Of a DNA stretch of 32,511 nt, positions 18,001-23,677 are shown piece by piece. Position 1 is the stretch's first letter, and each line of letters opens with the position of its first letter. The stretch comes from Candidatus Omnitrophota bacterium (GTDB lineage Bacteria; Omnitrophota; Gorgyraeia; Zapsychrales; Zapsychraceae), in contig JAKQAH010000084.1 of NCBI GenBank assembly GCA_029568545.1, positions 1-32,511 of the forward strand. Reading direction: 5' to 3'. A program made the translations under genes and the position numbers. The notes under the pieces are model-generated. The model was not told where the DNA came from. It was given only the letters and a program-made list of their open reading frames with translations, and made no database searches.

Positions 18001-20799
18001 AAGCAAGAGGAAATTGATGCCTTGACGACGGCCAAATCCGATCTGGCCTCTCAATTGGCCCAGACGGGCAGCCTTTTGGCCAAAGCGCAGAACGATATCG
18101 CTGTTCTCAAGAGCCAGATCAGCGAGACGGAAGCGGCCCGCGCGACGTGGATCACTTCTGTCAAAAAACCGCTGGAAGATGAAGTCAAGAAATTGAATGA
18201 CGAGATCGTCCAGCTCAACGAGGCTCATAAAAACGAGATTCAAGCGATCGAACAAAACGCCGCGGCGAATGCGGAAAGTTTGGATAAGAAATGGCAGGAA
18301 AAATTGGCTGAGAAAGATGGCGAGATCGCCGAGCTTACGAAAGCATCCGAGATCGCGTCGCAATCGAGGATCGCGGAAAATGACCAGGTCTGGGCCGATA
18401 AAATGGCGAAGGCCGAACAGGCGTATCAGGAACAGTTGAAGAAACAAGAAGAGGGGCTGCAGGCAAAGATCGCCGATCTTAGCCAAGCTCTTGAGGTTTT
18501 GCGCAAAGACAGCGGGAGCGTGATTGTTCAATTGCAGACCGACCTCAAGGCCAAGCAAACCGCTATTGACGCGCTGGAAAACACGAAATCCGGATTTGAG
18601 ACGGCTATCACCCAGAAAGAGGAGGAGCTGTCGGGATTGCGCGACGAAATAGCTCAATTGAAGAAAGATCTCAAAGCCAGCGATTCTTTGAAGGACAATG
18701 CGGCTAAATCTTCGGCGGAAATCGCCCGTTTAAAAGACCAAATGCAGGAATTGAAAGGGGCCAATGCCCGCGAGGAAGAGGCCCTGAAGAAAGATTTAGA
18801 GATCGAACGGCAGACTGTCGCTGATCTCGAGAAAAAGCTTGCCGAGCAGGAATCGTCGAGCATTCAACGCGCGCAGCTGGCCAAAGAATCTTTGGAGGCC
18901 GAGATCAAGACGCTGAAAGCGGAACTGGCTTTCACGAAAAGCCAGCATGAACAAAAAACGACTGCCTTGCTGGAAAGAGCGAGTGAAAATCAAACGGTTT
19001 CGGAAAAGGAAGGGCAGGCGAAATTAGCGGCTAAAGAGGCCGAATGGCAGGCGAGATGGGCGGCGCGCCAAGCCGAGCATCAGGAAGAGCTCAATGCCGA
19101 GCTGGCGGCCTTGGAACAAAAATTATTCGGCGGGAAAAAAGAAGTGCGGCAAACGGTTGTCGATCTCAATAACCGTTTGAGCATGCTCAAGAACAGCAGT
19201 GACAGCCAGATCAGGGAACTGGAAGCGGAATTGGCGGCCCAGCAATATCAACTATCGATCAAGGAAAGCGAAGCTCAAGAGCGGCTGATCGAGGCTGAGA
19301 AAAAATGGAAAGACAATGCGGCGTTATTGGAGAAAGCCTATCAGGAGAAACTTGAGCAGGAAAAACGCGCGCTCAACGAGAATTTCCTCGCCGAGAAGAA
19401 AGAATTGCGCGAAACCGTCGTGGACCTCACCCGGCAGTTCAGCGAATTGCGCGACGGCAGCAACAGCCGCATCAAAGCTCTTGAAACCGAAATTGAGAAA
19501 AGGGATTATAAGATCAGCTTGCTTGAGAATAGCTCCGAGCAGAATATTGTCGGGACGGAAGAAAAATGGCAGGCCAAGCTTACCGCGCTAGAGGAGAAAC
19601 GCCAAAGGGAATTGCTGGAGCAGAAACGGGATATGCAAAACCAGTCTCTCGTGATGCAGGAAAAGTTGCAGGCAACAGTCGCCGATCTTACGAAACAGCT
19701 TGATGCGATGCGGGACCAATCCAGGCTGGACCTTGCGATGAAAGACGAGGAGCGGGCGGCGGAGGTCGCGCTTCTGGAACGCAAATATCAGGACCAGCTC
19801 TCGACGGCTAAAACGGGAACAAGCAATGAGGTGGCGCAACTTTCCGCGAAAGTCCAATGGCAGCAGGATTTGATCGATTCCCTGAAAACGGAGAAAAGCG
19901 GGTTGACGCTTGATCTCGAGGAGAGGGAGCGCGAACTGGCAAGGTATCGGGCTTCGATCGAAGATTTAAAGAAAGAATCGAAGATGGCGGAATTGACCCA
20001 GTCGGAGAGGGTGAGGCTATCCAAGCAGTCGCTGGAGTCCCAAATCCAGGACCTGACCGCCCAGCTGAGCATCGCAAATAAGAAAGCCGAACAGGATCGG
20101 GCCGCATTGGAGGACCTCTGGAAGAATAAGCTGGCAAGGGCGGAGGAAGAGTATCTGCAAAAACTGAAGCTTCAGCGCCAGAGCATGGAGCAGGAGAAGG
20201 CGGATTTGAATAATAGGGTCGGATCCTTGGCCAGCACTCGCGATGAAGAGATCAACGAAATCCGGGCGGAGCTGGAAGACAATCAAACCCTTATCCGGCT
20301 GCTGAGCAAGGAAAAATACGATCTCGCCGATAAACTGGAAGCCAAAAGCCGGGAGATCGTCCGGCTCAACGAGGAGATCATTGACCTCAAAGAGGGGCTG
20401 GAAACATACAAGGACCTGGCCTCGTCCGGAACCGCCGGCGGATATGATATAAAAAGCGATGGGAATATCGCGTCCGAAGAAAAATCACGGTACGGAAATA
20501 ATACGATAGCCACGACGGAAGATTATTACACAGTTGTCCGCAAGGCGATCTTAGACAAATTCAAAGAATCCGATTTCTCGAAATATGAAGGCCGCGAGGA
20601 TGTCGTGAAGATCGATTTTGAGCTTTTCGCCAACGGTTCGCCTAAGAAAGGCCCGGAGTTTTTCGGAACGGAGGATGAAGGGCTCAAGGACCTATTAACC
20701 CAGTGCTTTGAAGACGCGTTGCCTTTTCCGCCGTTCCCGGAGAATTTAGGAAAAGAATCTCAGCGGTTTTCCCTGGGGATTTCTTTTAGGAAGAAATAA
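15058..20799 (+). CDS. giant (1913 aa) exported coiled-coil protein with TonB/TolA-C-like C-terminal domain
   Basis: Signal-like N-terminus NKRILILLGFVFFSFALILSPRPGSA; small beta domain (GIVEVEENHLYMVPIGTDDGVKKGDTVEIIRNDQ); about 1700 aa of heptad-like coiled coil; C-terminal globular VVKIDFELFANGSPKKGPEFFGTEDEGLKDLLTQCFEDALPFPPFPENLGKESQRFSLGISFRKK. Confidence 0.85.
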   Translation: MKNKRILILLGFVFFSFALILSPRPGSAEGEVIIPGIVEVEENHLYMVPIGTDDGVKKGDTVEIIRNDQKIADARLISVLSDNSMAEIVVMFIRTDILESDSVKFTEKKDEVARAARRKTLTTSERTVVEEAPARAVTEVKASEDKRRGLLGSEMHRYEEVAAVEGPLKQEIEQLKAGLVTVRDEYEGKIDTILSSVQGSSKDALAVEKKWQDKLISTEKRYQAQYNERKKLLERESARLEAKVAQLTNELKVVNEGTDKRIEQLLSDLKEKEAEISSIKKQFVEEHLAGEKQWQAKLENLEAQYQGQLRTLEESLKKESATSQEQSQKDISSLAGELASVREQARSATDNFQIRLKEREDLIDALRQDQIALESDLSRERERANKLEGDIVTLKDVIAAAKRVHEKELAFAQKPLEKKIEDMSVDFIATKHQYENELNALRQGAQEDLLKNESQWVEKLASVEQNYQTQLNDLNVKTAAQVNQLRAELEGQNNVIDLLKQNNAELAAKLQASEQAFALAHNDIKTLEKQITIDRATRTEKINLAKQPLEAKVAELSAQIVVLQKQHEAKTGEDASVIEFLNGSMAELTSDLEAREKQLGELQERFSISQNELEALKKSYTDGIALAKKPLEDQMEDLYAQSVALKADYENQIKTLQENASRDLLASEEKWQMQWAAKEAEMDTAKQSLADQVLALQASMDSLNKEHDAKVQEMAAIAEKDQASVNEQWQAKLAQLQDDHQKELALKLRERQGVIDGLESEKLELARQIPALQEEYEKKMKAVEDEFAQNQSVSDQKWQERLAQIQNDYQGELGTKLQEKQVAIDRLESEKLELAKQIPALQEDYEKKIKLLIEESGRDRAVSDQQWQANLAQLQDDHQKELETRLQERQTIIDQLEDEKFELAKQIPVLQEEYEKKMKVIADEFAQNKTSNDQQWQAKLDEKDTAIALLENERLGLTEQLSALKKDSSSVIEELQVQSSRKQEEIDALTTAKSDLASQLAQTGSLLAKAQNDIAVLKSQISETEAARATWITSVKKPLEDEVKKLNDEIVQLNEAHKNEIQAIEQNAAANAESLDKKWQEKLAEKDGEIAELTKASEIASQSRIAENDQVWADKMAKAEQAYQEQLKKQEEGLQAKIADLSQALEVLRKDSGSVIVQLQTDLKAKQTAIDALENTKSGFETAITQKEEELSGLRDEIAQLKKDLKASDSLKDNAAKSSAEIARLKDQMQELKGANAREEEALKKDLEIERQTVADLEKKLAEQESSSIQRAQLAKESLEAEIKTLKAELAFTKSQHEQKTTALLERASENQTVSEKEGQAKLAAKEAEWQARWAARQAEHQEELNAELAALEQKLFGGKKEVRQTVVDLNNRLSMLKNSSDSQIRELEAELAAQQYQLSIKESEAQERLIEAEKKWKDNAALLEKAYQEKLEQEKRALNENFLAEKKELRETVVDLTRQFSELRDGSNSRIKALETEIEKRDYKISLLENSSEQNIVGTEEKWQAKLTALEEKRQRELLEQKRDMQNQSLVMQEKLQATVADLTKQLDAMRDQSRLDLAMKDEERAAEVALLERKYQDQLSTAKTGTSNEVAQLSAKVQWQQDLIDSLKTEKSGLTLDLEERERELARYRASIEDLKKESKMAELTQSERVRLSKQSLESQIQDLTAQLSIANKKAEQDRAALEDLWKNKLARAEEEYLQKLKLQRQSMEQEKADLNNRVGSLASTRDEEINEIRAELEDNQTLIRLLSKEKYDLADKLEAKSREIVRLNEEIIDLKEGLETYKDLASSGTAGGYDIKSDGNIASEEKSRYGNNTIATTEDYYTVVRKAILDKFKESDFSKYEGREDVVKIDFELFANGSPKKGPEFFGTEDEGLKDLLTQCFEDALPFPPFPENLGKESQRFSLGISFRKK
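17230..17880 (+). repeat. in-gene tandem repeat, period 207 bp (69 aa), three full copies plus a partial fourth
   Basis: The Trp codon of the conserved (E/D)Q(K/Q)WQ motif recurs at 17242, 17449, 17656 and 17863, always 207 bp apart. CAATGGCAAGCGAA[A/T]TTGGCTCAGTTGCAGGACGATCATCAGAAAGAGCTTG is shared by units 1 and 3; TTGGAGAGTGAGAAGCTCGAATTAGCAA[G/A]ACAGATTCCGGCGTTGCAGGAAGA is shared by units 1 and 2. Confidence 0.9.
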
Positions 20800-20871
20800 A
20801 AGACGCAACTTTTAGTCATAGTCAGTGTTTGTTAGTGGTGAGCGCAAACTAATTTAACCAAGGAGATTAAG

Positions 20872-21495
20872 ATGAAAAAAAACGGGATATCAATGAAATT
20901 TTTAACACTGATAGGATTGTTTATTGGGGCTTTTTTCATGCTCTCGGGGTTCGCGGCCGCTCAAGAGGAGGAGGCTGAAAAGGTCCCTTTGGAATTGGAC
21001 GGTTCCAAATGGGCGATTGTGCAGACATTGGTTGAAAAAAGCGGAAAAACGAGTACCGTTGAAGATACGCTGAATTTTGAAAATAAGAAATTCTACTCGG
21101 AAGTATTCCGTGATAAAGAATATGAGCCGACGAACTATTCGGTGTCTTTGAATGACGATGGGACGACAAAGTTCGGTACCATGCAAAACAAAGACGAAGA
21201 AACGGTTTATTGGGAAGGGCGGGTCAAAGGCGAGACGATTGACGGAACGATCAATGTTTACTCAAAGAAAGCAAAAGGGATTAGAGAAGAGTATTATTTT
21301 AACGGCACTCGTTTAAGCGGGGAATTGAAGCCTAAGGTCATGCCAAAACCCACGGCAGATGGCCCTGTTCAGGTGGCGCCGTCGTTAATGTCTAAAACTC
21401 CTGGTGTTCAGGAGGAGGCGGTTCAACCCATTATTGAAGATGCCCAAGAGCCGGCTGCTCAGACGGAAGATCTTCAATTAATTGGCAATGAATAA
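20872..21495 (+). CDS. exported small protein with W...D.L.F...Y...T.Q...TV.W.G.V.G beta domain
   Basis: RBS AAGGAG; hydrophobic leader MKFLTLIGLFIGAFFMLSGFAAAQ; beta-rich domain alignable by eye with the C-terminal domain of the 21975-23246 product. Confidence 0.8.
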   Translation: MKKNGISMKFLTLIGLFIGAFFMLSGFAAAQEEEAEKVPLELDGSKWAIVQTLVEKSGKTSTVEDTLNFENKKFYSEVFRDKEYEPTNYSVSLNDDGTTKFGTMQNKDEETVYWEGRVKGETIDGTINVYSKKAKGIREEYYFNGTRLSGELKPKVMPKPTADGPVQVAPSLMSKTPGVQEEAVQPIIEDAQEPAAQTEDLQLIGNE

Positions 21496-21586
21496 GTTAC
21501 AGGCGTAGCAAGAGATTTGATCGTTGCAACCGTTAGTGAAGTCAAGCTGACGTCAAGTTATTGTAAAATTTTCTTTGGGGGAGCCC

Positions 21587-21615
21587 TTGACAATAGCTGA
21601 TTTATCAGGTAACCT
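21587..21615 (+). promoter_or_regulatory. candidate sigma70-type promoter driving the riboswitch leader
   Basis: TTGACA (21587-21592), 17-bp spacer, TAACCT (21610-21615), just upstream of the aptamer-like region. Confidence 0.55.
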
Positions 21616-21634
21616 TTTAGTGAACAAAATATAT

Positions 21635-21720
21635 GACTCGAAAAGGCAAACTCAGAGCGATCTGAGGGCGCAAAGCTGTGCATCCTTTTCCCGTAAGGAA
21701 CGGCAAGCTACCGAAATCGT
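21635..21720 (+). ncRNA. GEMM / cyclic-di-GMP-I-like riboswitch aptamer
   Basis: GGCAAA-CTCAGA-GCGA-TCTGAG-GGCGCAAAGC: conserved GGCAAAC, a 6-bp stem capped by a GNRA tetraloop (GCGA), then G-GCGCAAAGC, a second hairpin (TCCTT...AAGGA), and CAAGCTACCG at the 3' side. Matches the GEMM layout; the 3' half diverges from the consensus I know. A terminator follows immediately. Confidence 0.72.
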
Positions 21721-21731
21721 AAAAAACACAG

Positions 21732-21758
21732 ATCCAGGCAAACTGCCTGGATTTTTTT
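21732..21758 (+). terminator. rho-independent terminator (probable riboswitch expression platform)
   Basis: ATCCAGGCA-AAC-TGCCTGGAT perfect 9-bp stem followed by a run of T. Confidence 0.85.
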
Positions 21759-21773
21759 ATGTTCATTAACAAG

Positions 21774-21784
21774 GTGCCAGGCAC
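21774..21784. repeat. GTGCCAGGCAC palindrome, copy 1
   Basis: Perfect 11-nt odd-centred palindrome, identical to 21846-21856. Confidence 0.75.
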
Positions 21785-21794
21785 AAGGGTTCAA

Positions 21795-21830
21795 GTTGGG
21801 AAAAAATGAGATTTTCCCAACGGTTTTTTT
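21795..21830 (+). terminator. second terminator-like hairpin between the two GTGCCAGGCAC copies
   Basis: GTTGGGAAAA-AATGAGA-TTTTCCCAAC perfect 10-bp inverted repeat followed by GGTTTTTTT. Confidence 0.65.
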
Positions 21831-21845
21831 AGGTTTTTGGCGAAA

Positions 21846-21856
21846 GTGCCAGGCAC
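21846..21856. repeat. GTGCCAGGCAC palindrome, copy 2
   Basis: Identical to 21774-21784, 72 bp downstream. Confidence 0.75.
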
Positions 21857-21882
21857 TCCGTTGAAAATAGCTCAAATCCTTC

Positions 21883-21947
21883 GTCATTCTGAGCGAAGCG
21901 AAGAATCTCAATAGGCCAGATCCTTCGCCCTTCGGGCTCAGGATGAC
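21883..21947. repeat. 65-bp near-palindromic REP-like element
   Basis: GTCATTCTGAGC (21883-21894) pairs with GCTCAGGATGAC (21936-21947); nested CGAAG and CGAAGAATCT pair with AGATCCTTCG and CTTCG. Resembles the GTCATTCTGAGCGAAGCGAAGAATCT-type repeat that I recall as dispersed in many bacterial genomes. Confidence 0.75.
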
Positions 21948-21974
21948 AATGGAGAGCAAAAAAGGCGGGTTAAA

Positions 21975-23246
21975 GTGCCACGGGAGCCAAGAATATATTT
22001 AGAAAACGCCTTATACCTCGTTACCGCGAAGGGTGATGAGGAGCGCGATTTGTTCTATGACGCGGAGGATTTCAACGCGTATTTCAAGGCGTTAAGCGAA
22101 TACAAGCGAGAATATGGCTTCAAGCTGTTTGCGTTTTCGCTTCTTCCGAAAAGCCTGTATCTGTTGATCGAGTTGAGGAACAACGTGACCATCTCTCAAA
22201 TCATGCATGATTTGAACTCCGGGTACACCAAAGCCTACAACGGCCGTTATGGGAAAAAAGGCCATCTCTTCCAAAGCCGTTTCAAATCCGTCATTGTCCA
22301 GAAAGAAAATTATCTTCTGCGCCTGACCAGATACATCCATCTTCTTCCCAAAGATTCCGAGCATCCTGATCCTTCCAAATATCCTTACAGTAGCTGTTCC
22401 CTATATATATCGGACGGGCAAGGGCATCCGAGGAATCCCGAGATGCCGGAGATGAATTTCGAAATCAACGAGGTCTTAAGCCAGTTCGCCGATATGGAAA
22501 CGGAAACGAATCGACGCCGGGCCTATGAAAATTACGTGCATGCGGCTGAGGATCAAGAAGTCGCCGCGGTAGCAAAACTTCTTCACCGCAAGGCCTTTGT
22601 CGGGTCGAACGAGTTCATCGAAAAGGTTGAGGATGAGGTCAAGCAGCATGTGATCGAAGAAGAGCAGACACGGATCGTTCGCAAGACTAATCCTGTTTTT
22701 GCGGTGGCCGGCGCATTGATCATTTTGTTCTTGGGATTTGTCGCCTACAATTTTTATAACAATCAGTCAGAGCTCCAGCAGACGCTGAATAAGACGGCCA
22801 GCGGTTTTGAAACCGCCCGGGAGGATCTTGCCCGGCGGGTGACAACTTTGCAGAGTCAAGTATACGGATTCGAACAAAAAGAAAATTACGGGCTCGGCGG
22901 TTTTGCCTGGGAACTTCAATTCATGCCGGTGGCGCAAGGGGCGCCAGGCGAAACCTTCACGGACCGCCTGCAATTCAAGGGCGGGAAGATTATTTCTTCG
23001 GGGCTTGTGGCGCGCGGTTTTTCGCCGTTTGATTACACGATCACTCAGGAATCGCATGGAAAAATGATCTGGAAAACGAGCCAGACGAACGCCGAGGGCA
23101 CGACCGTGCGCTGGTACGGCGTCGTCACAGGCGATCAGATGCGGGGAGTTTTGAGTGAAATCCCGGTTCAAGGTCAGAACCGGGATTTTGCTTTTGTGAG
23201 TTTAGGGCGGGTCAAAGAGGCTGGGAGGACCGACAATGCAATATAA
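21975..23246 (+). CDS. RAYT/Y1-transposase-like domain fused to a TM helix, short coiled coil and C-terminal beta domain; HUH histidines replaced
   Basis: N-terminus MPREPRIYLENALYLVTAKGDEERDLFYDAEDFNAYFKALSEYKREYGFKLFAFSLLPKSLYLLIEL...GKKGHLFQSRFKSVIVQKENYLLRLTRYIHLLPKDSEHPDPSKYPYSS follows the REP-associated tyrosine transposase pattern. TM NPVFAVAGALIILFLGFVAYNFY. C-terminal domain alignable with the 20872 product. GTG start. Confidence 0.88.
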   Translation: MPREPRIYLENALYLVTAKGDEERDLFYDAEDFNAYFKALSEYKREYGFKLFAFSLLPKSLYLLIELRNNVTISQIMHDLNSGYTKAYNGRYGKKGHLFQSRFKSVIVQKENYLLRLTRYIHLLPKDSEHPDPSKYPYSSCSLYISDGQGHPRNPEMPEMNFEINEVLSQFADMETETNRRRAYENYVHAAEDQEVAAVAKLLHRKAFVGSNEFIEKVEDEVKQHVIEEEQTRIVRKTNPVFAVAGALIILFLGFVAYNFYNNQSELQQTLNKTASGFETAREDLARRVTTLQSQVYGFEQKENYGLGGFAWELQFMPVAQGAPGETFTDRLQFKGGKIISSGLVARGFSPFDYTITQESHGKMIWKTSQTNAEGTTVRWYGVVTGDQMRGVLSEIPVQGQNRDFAFVSLGRVKEAGRTDNAI

Positions 23247-23670
23247 AAGAACTTTTCAAAAATCTTTCTTGATGGTTTTGATGAGCTTATGCTTTTGTTC
23301 TCTTCTCTATATGGGGGTGTCCGAAGCGGCGCAAGGCGCAAAGGGCGGAGCAGGCGATGAAGTCAAAGAAAGCAAAACGATCAGCGGCAAGGTCGGGTTT
23401 ATTAACAATGAATTTATTTCGATCATTGACCAGAGCGACGAAGGCCAGGGGATCGAGCATGAGATCCTGATGTACCGGGATAAGGACCTTGAGGTCAAGA
23501 ATAAGGCGAGCCTTAATGAGATCAAGCCGGGAGATGTCATCCAGATCGAATATGAAAAATCCACCAAGACTTCGAAAGATGTGCGCAAGAGCAAGCAGAC
23601 TGTCAAGTCGGTCAAATTTTTAAGGGCGGCAGAGGAGAAGGATTCAACGCTGAGATCGGGAAAGAAGTGA
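23236..23670 (+). CDS. small exported protein of unknown function
   Basis: Hydrophobic leader SFLMVLMSLCFCSLLYMGVSEA, then ISGKVGFINNEFISIIDQ...LNEIKPGDVIQIEYEKS. Start overlaps the upstream gene by 11 nt. Confidence 0.75.
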   Translation: MQYKRTFQKSFLMVLMSLCFCSLLYMGVSEAAQGAKGGAGDEVKESKTISGKVGFINNEFISIIDQSDEGQGIEHEILMYRDKDLEVKNKASLNEIKPGDVIQIEYEKSTKTSKDVRKSKQTVKSVKFLRAAEEKDSTLRSGKK

Positions 23671-23677
23671 ACCTAAA

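Noticed and set aside
21575-21769. 64-aa + ORF MGEPLTIADLSG...
   Set aside because: Overlaps the candidate promoter, riboswitch aptamer and terminator; better explained as structured RNA.
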